Of a stretch of 64,000 nt of DNA, positions 34,342 to 47,652 are shown in pieces. The first letter of the stretch is position 1. The number at the start of each line of letters is the position of its first letter. The notes under the pieces are model-generated. The model was given only the letters and a program-made list of their open reading frames with translations, did not search any database and was not told the origin of the DNA. The position numbers and the translations under genes are program-made. Origin of the DNA: Pempheris klunzingeri (Eukaryota; Chordata; Actinopteri; Acropomatiformes; Pempheridae); contig NC_092035.1 in NCBI RefSeq assembly GCF_042242105.1, positions 1,492,083 to 1,556,082 on the forward strand, read 5' to 3'.

Positions 34342-35354
34342 TCTGCCTTTTCCTCCCAGTTCCTGTTGCTCCTGTGTTAATGAACTGAAATAGGGAACTC
34401 TGGGCATAAATTCAACCTTTAATCAGTCTAATTTTGTAACTGTGTGAAGATGTTTGTAGATGTAGTACCACCAGGAGCCCGCTGAAGGTGCTGTTGGACC
34501 AAAACTGATAGAAAACTGATAACATTTAATGAAAATCAGTTAAATTTATGATCAGTGACATTAAACAGGGCGAAGAAACTAAAGAGGAGGAAATAAAGAA
34601 AGAGAAATACAAGAAGAGTAAACAAATTTAATTGTACATAAATAATGATTATTGTTATTTAAGCCTGTTTGTTGCTCATGTCACTTCATTAAACATTTAA
34701 ACACACACTCACAGCCTGAGTGGCAGGTTAAATATAACGTGTGTGTGTGTGTTTATCGGCTAATAAAACCTGCAAATTAAAACCGTGTGACGCTTGTTAA
34801 TGAACTGCCTTTAAAATAAACACACACACACACACACACACACCAGATGAGCCTTTAGTGGGGAAAAAACGAGACAAAACAGTGAAGAAAGAAAAAGGCC
34901 AAAGTTAAAGTACTTTTACTTCTTTTAAAGCCATTTTCTGCTTCAAGGGTTTTGCAGAATAAACAGAAAAAGAGTTTATAAAATTTGAAGCAGGAAAATA
35001 AGCTTAGACGTCACTTCTCTCTGCTTCCTGTGTATGTTTGTAGGTGGAGAAGATAGAGATACTGAAAATGAGAAATGAGGCGACAGTTTTTCAGGGGGAA
35101 AACACCAGATTTAGAAAGTCTAAATTTGCTTGCTGTGGAGGCGGAACAGGAAACTGTGTGAATGCTTTGCTGCAAGGCAACAATCAGTGTTTTCCTGCAG
35201 GTAAACGTCCTAAAAACTGGCTAGAATTTGGTGGGGCAGAGGTACTAAGACCTGGTTTTAAGGAATATTTCTCAAGCTTCTTTGCTATCTAGTTTCATTT
35301 TTTGTCTCCTGTAGTATTTGGCATATGTGGAAGAAGTATTCAGATACTTAACTT

Positions 35355-35825
35355 AAAGGATAAGTTCAGTATTTTTAAACCTGGGTCCTATTTTAACTTA
35401 ACTTGATCAAATTATGTCCACTAAAAGCTTGTTTTAGCCACTGACAGGCTCAGATTGTTGTTCTAAGTGTGTGACAGCATTATGGAACAGCTGTTATATT
35501 GCTCTCTTCAAACACACCAGACTCCATTGACAAAAACAGCAATTTTACCTCACAGACCACCAGTGTGGTTGCTAGTCTAGTTGCTGTGCCTTTAGTGTTT
35601 TAACATGTTAGTTCAGATCTGACCCGCTTCTTTAAATAACCAAAGTTACACAATAACTGAAAGAGACTAGCTCATTGAGGCAGCAGTAAACCAAGAACTC
35701 CCATATTCTGTGAGGTAAAATGACTATTTTTATCAATGGAGTCTGGTGGGTTTGAAGAGAGCAATAAAGCAGCTGTTTCTAACCAAACAGAAAGGATCTC
35801 ACAGGCCTGTCTCTGCAGGAATCCA
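35355..35825. mobile_element. Palindromic MITE-like dispersed repeat, copy B
   Basis: Shares the start TATTTTTAAACCTGGG with copy A. It carries CACCAGACTCCATTGACAAA and, 200 bases on, the inverted form ATCAATGGAGTCTGGTGGG, and ends near AAAGGATCTCACAGGCCTG. Confidence 0.6.
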
Positions 35826-36734
35826 GTAAAAAGTCCAATATTTTCCTCTGAGATGTGGTGGCATGGATGTAGAAAGCTGCATAAAAAGGAAATACTCATG
35901 TAAAGTACAAGTACGTCTAATTTGTACTTTAGTAAACAAACTTAAATATGTTCCACCACTGCTGTTTCGACCTGACTCCAACCAGCTGCTGAAGTGCTGA
36001 TGTTTGTTTTCAGTAAACCTCAGAGTTTTAGAGGAAGTGACTCAGAGAGGGTTCAGAGTGCACCTTTGAACTGAGCAATGTGATGGTTGATTAAGTCTCA
36101 GCTTTATGTGACAGCATCTTCGTTTTTGGGAGTCAGCTGGTAACCGAGCAGGTGAGGACATAAAAAAGAAGAAAAGAAAGTTCAAAGGGAAGATTTGGAC
36201 TCCGTCAGGGTTTTTCCTCCTCTTCATCACAGCCACAACTGCGTCCACTAAGGCCCAAACTGTCGAGAAACGAAGGGGCTCGGAGCTCCGCCAAGGTGGG
36301 AAATTTCTCCAGTGACTCACATGCTCTGTGTTTGTCAAATCAATTTGAGTGCCGAGGCTGAGTTAACAGCGTTCCCAATAACAACAGCGCTGGAAAGCCA
36401 AGGAAAGAGTGAGCTGAAATAGTTTTGAGGAATAAAATCAAAGGGATAAAATACACTGTGAATTTCCCCGGAGAGCGGGTAATTTCTCAACAGTAACGCC
36501 GTCTTTTCCAGAGGTTTGGCAGAGTCCAGTTTCCCACCCAGCAGTCCCACAGGATCATTACAGGAATGTGAAAGTATATTCAATCTAACGAGTGATTTGT
36601 TTAACCTGGTATTGGCTCTACAAGGACGACTCCAGCCAGGCTGTGGGGTCTGCTCATTTCCTGCAGCCTCTTCCTGCTGTTTTCCATCACTTCTTCAGCT
36701 TTTATCGGAAAATGTTTCCCTCCTTTTTTAAAGT

Positions 36735-37210
36735 CCCATTGACTAAAAGTGCTTGTTTGATCCACTGACAGGCTCAGAGTGTTATTCTAAGTGTGTGACA
36801 GCATTATGGAAAGGATCCCTACAGAGAGAGACCTGGAAGATCCTTTTGGTTTAACCACAAACAGCCGTTATATCGCTCTCTGCACTCACACCAGACTCCA
36901 TTCATAAAAGTGGTAATTTTACCATGCATAATACAGGAGTGGCTGGTACACTGCTTCCTCAATTAATCGCTATTGTGTGCAATATAAATATTGTGTTGTG
37001 TGTCTGAACGAACCCTCTAAATCACCAAAATCACACAATAACACAAACAAGGTGACAAATCAAGACCGCAGTAGATGAGGAAGTAAAATTACCGTTTTTG
37101 TCAATGGAGTCTGGTGGCTTTGAATCCTCTTTGTTTAACCACACAGCAGTTATATTGTTCTCTTCAAAGACACCAGACTCCATTGACAAAAACAGTAATT
37201 TTACCTGAGA
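36735..37210 (+). mobile_element. Palindromic MITE-like dispersed repeat, copy C, with an extra half-copy
   Basis: Reads AAAAGTGCTTGTTTGATCCA, TGACAGCATTATGGAAAGGA, ACCAGACTCCATTC, then the inverted GTCAATGGAGTCTGGTGG at about 37100. A second CACCAGACTCCATTGACAAA at about 37170 indicates a nested or rearranged copy. Confidence 0.6.
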
Positions 37211-37897
37211 AATTTCACAGAGTTACCGATTTACACATTAATCTTAACTGGCTTTAATTACTAAAGATGTTGGACTGAGATCTTCATATTTGTTTGGTTT
37301 TAAGAAGCTTATACACCAAATTTTACCAAACTACCAGGCCAGATATTAGTTTATTTAACTGTTAATTATAATAAATGTGTTTTGAGAAAGCAGCATTGTT
37401 TCAGAATAGTTTTTTGTTTTTAACTAGACATGTTATTCTTTTCCTGCAGAGAAAAAACCCAAAGATTTGAATGTTGGTCACATGACTCATGACACGCGTC
37501 ACACAGGTGCTTTCACTTCTTCTTCACTGGTTTTGGTGCACCTGTTCGGACACCTTGCACCTTTGTGGCTCTTTTAAGGACGTGGATCTCATGTGCCGTT
37601 AATCCCAACAGAACTCCATTAAATTTTAACACAATTTTAGAATCTAATCAGCCACATTAAGTGGAAACATCTGTGCACTTTAAAAGACAATGAGAAAAAG
37701 TCATCAGTCAGCAGTTATTAGACAAATCAGCGTAAACATACATTTTGGCAGCCTTGATTTTTGAAGCTGATTCTGGAAAGTCCTGGAAAAACGAGGAAAT
37801 ATTTGAGAGCAGAGAAATAGAGAGATGGAGTCCCAAACCGCGGATTTTATTTTGAAGGGGTGACTGAGTTCATGGGAAGCCGCCGTCAGATTGCTCA

Positions 37898-37900
37898 TGA

Positions 37901-37939
<39 letters not shown>

Positions 37940-38215
37940 AGTCCAACACACACACACACAATTTACACAGTCATCCACCACAGTTCATGTTAGTGTGTGT
38001 GTGTGTGTGTAGGGAAGTTAATCAAACCCAGATGAGCGAAGAGGCCAGACGAGCCGAGTCACTGTGTGTGTGTGTGTGTGTGTGTGTATAACAGCAGTAA
38101 TAACAGTCTGGCCTGGCGGAGTTCGACCCAAAGGCCAGCCCCCCCCCAAAAAATACTTCAGGGCCTGGGCTCTCACACACACACACACACACACTCACAC
38201 ACACTCACAGCTGAA
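37898..38215. repeat. Cluster of alternating (GT)n and (CA)n tracts
   Basis: GT runs at about 37901-37938, 37994-38010 and 38064-38088 and CA runs at about 37947-37960 and 38173-38210, plus an eight-C run near 38142. Short open frames here are repeat-encoded. Confidence 0.9.
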
Positions 38216-38659
38216 GTCACCACCTGAGAATGTGGGGACAGGAGGGCCGAAGCGGCACCTTAGCGCAAATATGAGGTACTTGTACTTTACTTAAGCCTTC
38301 TGCTTCTTCTCTGACCGCTTTAATTACTTTATAAATTCAGATTTTAGCTTCAATAAAACCCCGAAGAGCTTAACAACAGCTGGAACATGTAAAAGTATTT
38401 CACAGTGCAGTACTTTTTAAAATACTACACACACTGGAATGATGCTCCTAAAGCTTTTTATGTTAATTATTATTAATTCTTTTATTTCTGTGTATAGATG
38501 TATTTAGATGGCATCAGTTCACTCTTCTATGTTCAAACTTTGTGGACTTTGTTGCTGATATAATGTTTGACCTTAGCTTCTATTTTTATTTCGATTTAAT
38601 TCACTTCTAATTCTTCATTTTGTGCTTTTTTCTGAATTGATCTGTAGTTATTTCTGACC

Positions 38660-38850
38660 TCGTGCTGCTGCTACACCTGAATTCCTCCTCTGGTGATCAA
38701 TAAAGGATCATTTCATTTTATCTTATCTGATCTTGTCCACTAATCTTATCCCATCTTCCTTTATCTATTCTTTAATTCTTTAAGTCTTATTCTATAGTAT
38801 CTTATCCTTTCCCTTTTATCTTATCTTTTATTCTTTTATCTTACCTTATT
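38660..38850 (+). repeat. LINE-type 3' tail with (ATCTT)-like repeats
   Basis: GATCAATAAAGGATCATTTC followed by ATTTTATCTTATCTGATCTT and decayed TTATC repeats. This matches the well-known fish LINE tail ending in ATCAATAAAG and a short tandem repeat. Confidence 0.65.
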
Positions 38851-40124
38851 AAATGACACATATTATAATATAGTGAGGACCTATCTAACACTAAACATAT
38901 AGAAAACCCAATGTAACCTCTGGACCATGTCTGTGTTGCCAGATCGCAGTAAATCAAGTCATAAATCATGAAAACCTACAAGAACGACCACCAAAAACTA
39001 CCAATAAAATGTCGCAGATTCCCAAAAACCCAGGAGGTTGAAAAGCAGCGGTGATGCAGTTTAACAGACTTCATGCACTCCAGCGTCTCTGACATCTTTA
39101 TTGTGTGCCGATGGGAGCAGCTGACGGCCTGCAGCATGAAAACCAACGTCACTTTGTTGTGTCTCGTTCAATTTATCCGGACTGAGACAGACAGAAGAGC
39201 AGAAGTCGGTTCAAATTGAATTCTTGTAGTTTTGGTTACTTTAGGATTGGATTAAAAGATCTTCCTGTGCTCTGAAGGCCGAGCAGCAGCTCGCTGTGCT
39301 TTTTTTTTTTCTTCCCCCCGGAGCCATGAAACACTTTGATTTCATCGCCTACCAAAAAGTTTCATTTTCCAGACAGCTTTATGTTGGCCGGGAATGAATC
39401 ATCAAAACTTCAGGGCCTGGAAAGGATCTCTACTGACGAAAACATTTCCCAGCATGCTCGGTTAGTCACATAGCAGGATGATGGATTGAAAGCTCGTCCA
39501 AATAAATACATGAAAACAAACCTCCGCTTCCCAGGTCTGCGATGAGGTTTTTACTCAACCCGTATTTATCCAGGGGATGCTGGCCGGGAACGTTCGCTCT
39601 TTCTCAACAATGCCGTGATTCAGTTCCATGAAGCTGCACACGTTATCGTTTAGAAGCGGCCAAGTTGGCGACCACAGCCTGCTGCTGCCACTCAGCCGCT
39701 TAAGTGGAAGTCAAGTGTCCCATTGGAGGGCACTGCTGATTAGCTTAAAGGGTCAGTTCACCCCACAAAAACAGATTTTCTCACTTAATTAAACTCTGCT
39801 GCAACCACCTGAGTGATCTGTGTGTGTTCATACGTGCATATTTCCCAAATGAAGAGAGTTCCTTTGTTTTAAAGCATAAAATGTCTTAAAAAATACATTT
39901 GTATTTCATAATCCAGCATACAGATTCTTTGTTTCTGACTCCTGTCCTCTTACTCATCGCTGTGACCTGTTTTCTGGCTTTGTGTTTCTAAATAAGTGAG
40001 TCAGACTCAGGAGACCGGCAGTGGAGGAAGTACTCAGATCCTTTATCTCAGTAAAAGTACAACCACCACACTATCATAGTGTCATGGATTGATTAAGATG
40101 ACTAAGTTGACATTTCTCTCTGGA

Positions 40125-40560
40125 GAGTCAACCAAAGAGACATTAAACCACTATAAAGACACAAAACAACCACAAAGAGACAAAAAATGACTATAAAGAG
40201 ACACAAGACACCTACAGAGTCACAAAACGGCCAGAAAGAGAAGCAAAATGTCCACAAACAGACAGAAAAGGACCTCAAAGAGGCAAACAATTAAAAAGAA
40301 GAGACAAAAAATGACTAGAAAGGCACAAAAATGACTATAAAGAGTCACAAAACAACCAGAAAGAGACAGAAAACAACTACAGAGACACAATAGGACCTCA
40401 ACGAGGCACAAGAAAATACAAAGAGACACAAAATGACCACAAATAGACATAAAACATCTAGAGAGACACAAGAATGACGAGAATCAGACAAAAAATACGA
40501 GAAAGGTACTAAAATAACTGTAAATAGACCCAAAGAGACAGAAAACGACCACAAAAGCCT
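40125..40560. repeat. Degenerate tandem repeat of AAGAGACACAAAAYGACCA units
   Basis: About 15 diverged units of roughly 28-30 bases, each with AGAGACACAAAA or AGAGGCACAA and a GACTATAAAG or GACCACAAA core. The Cys/Leu/Phe-rich minus-strand frames (40102-40554) come from this array. Confidence 0.8.
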
Positions 40561-42439
40561 CCAGAGTGGCTCCCAGCTCTGATATTGATGGCCAGTGAAG
40601 TGTATGGGACGTCTGATATCTGAGGAATGAAGTGGGAGAAGAAACTATGCGGCTCTCCATCATATTCTTCATAAATGTACTTGTTTTATGGTTTCATTCT
40701 GGCCGAAGAACAGAAGGTTACAGGGAAAGTTAATCTGCCAGGCGTCAGTGTGTCCTGAGGACCTCTGGATGTTTGATGAGCGCTTCTTTCTTTCTAGTGA
40801 TGCTGCTCCTCGTTTGTTTGCTCCAGTTTCCCAAAAAAGGGTCAAATCTACCAGCAACTCTCTCATAATTCTTATGCAAATCCCTCTGCTGTTGTTTTTT
40901 TTTTATGGTTTATTCTCTTTTAATTCAGATTCATTCTAACTTTAGCATCCTGTGCACATAAGATGAACATCTCCTCTTGAGTTTTATTAGACTTTCCAGG
41001 TCAGAGAAGCTATTTCACACAGCAAAAACACTTATTTAATGAGTGCTCCTGTTTTTAGGATATCATCTATCAAGATTAGAAGTGCTATATGTAATAATGT
41101 CTATGTTATAATCGCTTTGTGTCGCCTTTAACAGCCTGTGAACTCACCTCTATGTGAAGGATGTGGCGTTTAAGCTCCTGAGCTCCCCTGCAGCGTTAGC
41201 TAACGTTAGCTTAGTAACAGCCAAGAAATCATGACCAATAATTATTAACAACAGATTCATATATTATAGTTCAGCAGATTTTCAATCTAGTTTTCCTCCG
41301 TAATCGTCCGTTTGTATGTTTGAACACATTTGTGGCCTTAACACTGCAGCAAAGTGCCTGTAAATCATCGAATTAAGTTGAAATACGCCTCAACAGCTCA
41401 TCACAGCTGTGGACGTGGGTGATGTAGTGTTTGTCGCAGTATTTCACTAATCAATCCTTGTCAAACGAAGTATTAATACTGTTAAAAACACTTTTATAAG
41501 GGTCTTCTGATGTGTTTCATAACCAGCACAATTAGAAATAGTTAAAAAAAGAGGATTTCTCTCTTTCTGTGGCAAAGTTATATAATAAGATATCTGAGTC
41601 TTGTTTTCTTAATTCCTTCAGCCCATAGTGAAGTGATGACAGGCATCAAGCAAACGAACCACTATAAACTTTTTTATAACCAGCGGCCATTTGTGCTTAA
41701 ACGCATCTTTAACAAACAATAGAAATGTCTGAGAGCAGGAAACAGATGGGTTACATGAGCTGAGCGCATGATTTCCAGCCGTCTGCGTTCAATTCTGCCC
41801 TCCAACATCAATGCTTTTTGATGATAAGTTGCAGTTTATCCAGCTGCGTGCTTGTGTTGAAACCTCAGTGTTTTTACTTCACCATGTTCTGTGGACAAGA
41901 CCAGTGAGCGTTCATGTGGGCTGTAATGAGCCAAAGCCTTTTGTTTCTCTTCCTGCTGATGTTGTGGAAAATAAATAGAAGTTCGGTCATTTTTTTCATC
42001 ATTTAGCGCTAGAAATTGATTGACTTGTTGGATTTATATTCAAAATTTGCAGATTTTGGTGTTGATTTTCAGTGGAATTGGCACTAAAACTCTGTTGGGA
42101 TTACAAGTGGACCGTGTTTAAGCACCACTATGTGTTTTCACACCCCGAACACCTCAAACTACAAGGTCGGTTATCACGATTTGTTCCACGAATTGTCGGC
42201 TGTAGTGCAACAAAGTCCTCCAAAATAAACGGCGCAGGTTTGGTTGGGTTTAGACACAAAATAGCGTGGTTAGGAAACTTTGGTTTGAGTTTAAAATTAC
42301 CCGGTTTGGGGACTTTCGTCATCATGGTTACAGTAATAAGCATTTGGTGAAGGTGAGGGAAGCACAGCTGTTTCGGTTACAAGAAACCTACACAGACTGT
42401 TTGTTGGAGACGGGAAACAGCGGTGACACGTTAAATTTA

Positions 42440-42690
42440 CCATTTTGTCTCCACTATTGACGTACATCTCCCACGTTGATCCAGACGGTAATATCTCAAG
42501 CGAATTACCACGAAACGTTTTTTTTGGTGAGATGTCTTAACAACTAGAGGCAAAATGTGAGCTTTCAGACAGTGCTGCTATGCTATCATGCATGGTAAAC
42601 ATACTGTGCATGCCAAACGGCGTGCTAGCATCATCGTGAGCATGCTGATGTTAGCATTTAGCTAAGTACGACCTTCAGTGTGTTTCTTTC
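42440..42690. repeat. Common teleost dispersed repeat (GCATGCTGATGTTAGCATTT type)
   Basis: GACGTACATCTCCCACGTTG, then ATCCAGACGGTAATATCTCA and GAGCATGCTGATGTTAGCAT are hallmark segments of an abundant percomorph repeat. No coding capacity. Confidence 0.55.
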
Positions 42691-44789
42691 ACTCTGTTTT
42701 CTTTGTTGAGCTGCACATCCTCCCGTGAATACACACACTTTAACCCAGTCCAAAAAAATAAAAATAAATCACATCACTGACAAAAACGGACCCACACACT
42801 CATTTTCAGATTCCTCCACGGTAACAAATGACCTTTAATCATCTCCAGAGCAGCTGAGGATTGTAGGAGGAGGAAGCTTTATTTATTTTAACTCCTGATT
42901 TGTGATCTCTCCGCACGTCGCTGCTGACAGGACGACAGAAAAATGTTCCTTCAAAATAGCTTTTCTTCTGGGGCTGAAGAGCGGCCGGCTGCGTGGGCCG
43001 CCGAGCAAATCATTTCTCCTCTGAAGAGCTTTGACCTCGACGTGTAAAGTGACGGCGACTGATGTTGAAGCTCAGAGACATCCACCAGCTGAAAAAAGGC
43101 AACACCTGCCCCCAGAAAAGAAGATATTTTGTAGAGAAAAGCTTATTTTGACCAATCATGCCACAAAACAACCAAAGTATATATGTTTTTAAGATGGAAA
43201 TTAGTTAATCAAGTCAATTTAAATTTACCTGTGTTCATTTCCCAATTTAGGGAAGCAGTTTTCCCACTACGAGGATGATTTTTGGTCACATTTTGTTCTT
43301 ATTTAATCTGTGAATAAAGTGTCTCACTAAAATGCTTAGAATGCCAAATGTCAGTTCTAACAAATGGGCCTGAAAACCTAAACTTGAGTTTATGACCGCA
43401 CGGTCAACAACAAGTGAATGTATAGTTAACATTTGCAGATTTTGGTGTTGATTCTCAGTGGGATTGGTACCAAAATCTGTTGGGATTACAAGTGGACTGT
43501 GTTAAAACAAGGGGACATGTTAAACTTTATGCAAATATCCCTGATTAGCTCTTGTTTTTAACTCTCGACAGTGATGCAAGGGCTCCAGTGCAGGAACAGG
43601 ACCATGTTAACAATGTTTGTAAATCAGTGCAGCCCAGTTGTTCCAGGGGTTTTACCAGATGTTATGAGAGAATTAGTCTGTGCTCTCAAAAACCTATGAG
43701 CCAGCCCAAACTATCTCTAGATTTATGAAATGGATTCATAATTCTATGTATTTCCTAATGAAAGAGTTTGTTGGAGATGGATTTTATTTTGATTTAGAAA
43801 CGGGACGATATTATGAACATTAGAAATATGCTTGTTTGTTTTAGAGTTAGTTATGTGGCAACTATGAAGCTACAGCCTGCAGTTAGTTAGCTTAGCTTAG
43901 CATTAAGAAGGGAAACAGCTAGCCAGCTCTTTGTACAAAATCCATACATGTTATGTGTTTGTTTAATCCGTACAAAAGTATGAATGAGTGAACATCAGAC
44001 TTCTCAGCTGTGCATTTCCCTTCATTACAAGTGGAATTTACAAGGTTTTCCATATGGGAATAATCCTGGATAATAAAGAAAAGCAATGGATTTTAAAAGC
44101 AACTGATGAAACGTAAGAATTCAGCATCTGGGAAAACAAATTTAGTGGAGCTCACTATTCATGATTTATGAAGTTATTGCAGGATGATTTGCCTTTGTCA
44201 CAATCACGATTTGCATGCAGCAAAGATCAAAAGCACATCCAAATTAGTGTGCAGCTAACTGCCTGATAACTCTTCCCCCAAACAAATTGCTAACAAGCTC
44301 GCTGCGCGCCACAAGAGCTGGTTTAACGAGCGGTAATGTTCAGCTGTGTGACTGTGGGGTATAAATAGGAGCAGAGGTTTCCAGAGGCTGCTGGGTTAAA
44401 GTACAGGGTAGGAGGCTGTTAGGTCAGAGGTCCAGACGATGTCATGAGAGGCAAACGGCTGGCAGTCGATCTGTCGTCTTCGTGGGAGGGCAAACGCACA
44501 ATTTATCTTTATTTAGTCTGAAACAAGTCAGCAAATTTGTCGGTCAGGTGCCGTAATTTCACTTGTTTCTGGTCTGCAGATCATCATCCTTGAACAGCTG
44601 ATGTTTTCTTGGCAGTATTCTCTTGAAAAATGGGACCTGTTTGCCTGAAAACATGATCTAACTGGTGCTTCCTGCAACCACGAAAATCAGTGGTGTGTTT
44701 AATCTTATTTAAACTCCAATGAGAGTTTGTGGAGGAAGCCTTTAATCTGGCAGGAACCTGCTTAGACAGTTTTCAATTACTGGATTAAG

Positions 44790-44960
44790 ATGAGATGAGA
44801 TGAGATTAAATTAGTGGTGTTGCAGCAGCACGAGGTCAGAAATGAGCACAATGAATACAGGAAAAATATAAAATAAGTATTTAAAAGCACAAAAAAATTA
44901 TATAAACTATACAAATTAAACTCAAAGTTTAAAGGCAAGTGGTATTCATACAGTATTTGG
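44790..44960 (-). repeat. Retroelement tail with (GATGA)n
   Basis: GATGAGATGAGATGAGATTA followed by CAGCAGCACGAGGTCAGAAA; the reverse strand ends in CTCATCTCATC repeats as LINE tails in fish do. Confidence 0.45.
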
Positions 44961-47331
44961 TCATTTCTCATGATTTTTGAGAGTAGTCATTATTTTAAGA
45001 GGGATTCTCATTATAATGACCAGCAGATATGTGTTTCTACAGTTTTCTGTAGAAGCAGAAAATATTTTAGCAACAGCTTTGATAATTATTTAATCACTAA
45101 AGTTACTTTAAAACCAAAAAAATGGCCAAAATGTGAACATTTGCTGATTTTTCTCAGTCGGCTGTGACGATGGACTGAATCTCTTCCATCTCTTGTTTGA
45201 ACAAAACACGACATACGAAGACGTCACTGTTTTTCCCCAATTTTCTGCAATTTTTTCTTATTTTAGCTGTTAGCGTAGGTGCATTTAGTGTACAGATGTA
45301 GGAGATGAATCCGTCTGAACTTCTGGCTTCTGAGAGGAGGATTTCACTAAATACCAAACCACTGTGATGACATTGTCAAACCTACAGTAAAAACACACGA
45401 ACAATTCTAGTATAATTATAGTATAGCTAGCTAGCTAACATAATTACCTGCAGGATTATTATTTTGGGTCATTTAGAGGGAAAATTACTTGAAAAAGTTG
45501 CTCAAAGTGTCCAAATAGATTGTAAAAGTAGCTGGGTTTGTTGTGAGCTGTGTTTTGGACAGAAACGGTGGCAGGGTGGTCTGACAAGTTGTTATATCTG
45601 TTACTGTTAAAGAGCTGAAGAACCTCAGGGGGTGAATTTCCTCTGAATCAGTCCGGCCTGAAGCGAAGTGGCGTACGTGTCCTCCTGGAGGTCTGAGCTT
45701 TCCACTGAAGCCAAACTTTATCCAAACAATGAGACAAGCAGGATGCGGTCATGTGTTTTCCTTTCAGTGCCGCCAGGCTCCCGTATTATAAAAGCTGTCA
45801 GTTTTAATACCTGATCCTTTAGATGTCTTTAACATACCTGATTATTTCATGCCACTGGTTTTCTTTTAGGATCACGGTACCTTTTCATAAAGGCCGAGCC
45901 TTCATCTTCTGCAGCCTGATCCTGTAAACGATGACTAATGTGAAGGTCATGAAAACAAACTCGGTGACTCACACTCTGAGAGATATGTGACGCAGGACTG
46001 TAAAAAGACAAATCACATTGTTTTTTTTCCACTTGTTTTGAGTTTTATTCTACTTTTCACAGCACTTTTCCCAACACTGGACACTTTTTTGTGGTCAAAG
46101 AAGTTAAAATACGACGATTAACTGCAGAGATTAAAGAAAATTACATAGAAAAATGTGCTGAATTTAGTTATTTTACTACTCTGCTGTTTCCCTCGTAAAA
46201 ATCTCCTCTGCTTCCTGTTTTATTTGCACAAAAACTCCATTAACCATCAGGATGAATGTGAGATTATTACACAACAAGCGTTTCTGAAAATCCACTCCAC
46301 TGTAATCTGTTAGAAAAGCAGTGAAGTTCAGTTTTGATTCCACTTTCTTCAAACTGTTTCCACCAATGAAACTCAGTTTGCACTCAAAACATCCTCTAAA
46401 AACAATAAAACATCAGTAAATAAACTATAAAGACACAATAAAACAAGCCACACTGACACAACTTCAGCTGATAAGAAGAAAAATAAAATCAGTTTATGGC
46501 ACAAAAGGCTCGTAAAGGTGTGAGACGTTTAATGTGCAAATTAATTAGAAACTAATTACAGTAAATGAGTGTTTGTTTCCTTAATTCCTCAGTTTGAAGG
46601 TCAAATGGAGCAAGAAAGAGATGGTCTCCTCATTTGGGTCAGAAATTAGAAATATACAAACTAAACTAAATCTAAAACAGGAACAACTCTGTTCATAGAT
46701 TGATTTCCCACAGATTTGTCATTGTTGAGTGGAAACCTCATCACTCCAATTGCAGTGAGTTCCTCAGATTAAACTTAATCCAAAAGGTCAAGGATTACGT
46801 GCTCCTGTTTGGATTTAGAGGGAGTTTTACCACATTTGTGCAAATGAAGCCTTTTTTAGACGCACTCGGAGAAACAAACTTTCCCGTGGAGCCAAAATTA
46901 AGACGCGTTTTCTACTTCAAGAACATTTTAAGAAGACAAAGAAGGCGTTAATTCACAACGAGACCTATTTCCTTCGGCCCAGCTTCAACGACACTGCGCC
47001 TCGAACCACAAATCACATGCCGGGCTGTTTAACAGACTTACATTTTAACATACTATTGACAGCACGTGGTGCTAAAATGAGGTCTGATGCTCTAATAAGC
47101 TCAACACAGACAAAACATCCTTTGTGGTGCTCACAGCGTTCAAAATGACCTCAATAAAAAAAAAGAAAGAAAGAAGTCAGGCGCCGTCTCCAGTGAGGGT
47201 ATAAATGTTTTACAAAAAGGATCAGTTCACCCAAATCATTAAAAGCATTTTCTTACAGGAGAACATATAATTTGGGGTTTTGGTGGAGGGACTTGAAGAT
47301 AAAGGGAAAAATCTGAATAAATGATAAGAAA

Positions 47332-47490
47332 ATGTTACGAGGGCTCATTGAGTGGTTTGGTGAGTTTGGAACTAAGAGGATTTACATGCTTTTGGCCCTT
47401 GGAGTCACCAGATCTCAACATCTGTGAGGGTTTTAGAGTGACACGTGCTCTCCCATCACTTTTAAAGCACAAAAGCTGGAAGGAATCCAG
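47332..47490 (+). mobile_element. Fossil of a Tc1/mariner-type transposase C-terminal region
   Basis: GGGCTCATTGAGTGGTTTGG and GTCACCAGATCTCAAC resemble fish mariner-type transposase coding sequence. One frame gives WPLESPDLN (the W-P-x-x-S-P-D-L-N box that includes a catalytic Asp), while the upstream residues W-F-G-E-F are in another frame. The copy is therefore frameshifted and dead. No terminal repeats were identified. Confidence 0.5.
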
Positions 47491-47632
47491 AGAGAAGGAA
47501 AACATACAAGACTGGGTTATCAAAGCAAACCAGGAAGTTATTCACAAACTCAAAAGTGATTTAAAAAAAAGGTCTCTGAACAAAAAGTGCACTGCAGGCT
47601 TCCTCCTGCTCTTTATACTCCAACCCTGATTG

Positions 47633-47652
47633 TAAGGGTTAGGGTTAGGGTG
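47633..47652 (+). repeat. Short interstitial telomere-like repeat
   Basis: About three consecutive units of TTAGGG (GTAAGGGTTAGGGTTAGGGT). Could be chance. Confidence 0.5.

Larger units (their letters stand above)
33790..37880. other. Non-coding stretch: repeats only
   Basis: A/T-rich. Contains a 22-bp minisatellite (34254-34341), (GT)n at about 34740-34752, (CA)n at about 34810-34844 and two palindromic MITE-like copies. No gene with family features or consistent splicing was found. Confidence 0.5.
38215..47300. other. Gene-poor stretch: repeats, no gene seen
   Basis: About 9 kb of non-coding sequence with the LINE tail at 38660, a tandem-like GAGACACAAAA array, a TGATGTTAGCATTTAGCT-type repeat and a small direct-repeat pair (42045-42120 and 43430-43505). 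The longest non-repeat open frames (such as 42072-42350 and 46700-46951) show no recognisable family or splice partners. Confidence 0.5.

Noticed and set aside
40102..40554. Cys/Leu/Phe-rich minus-strand frames suggesting a membrane protein
   Set aside because: They come from a degenerate GAGACACAAAA tandem array.
47633..47652. Telomeric repeat as a chromosome-fusion scar
   Set aside because: Only about three units; too short to separate from chance.
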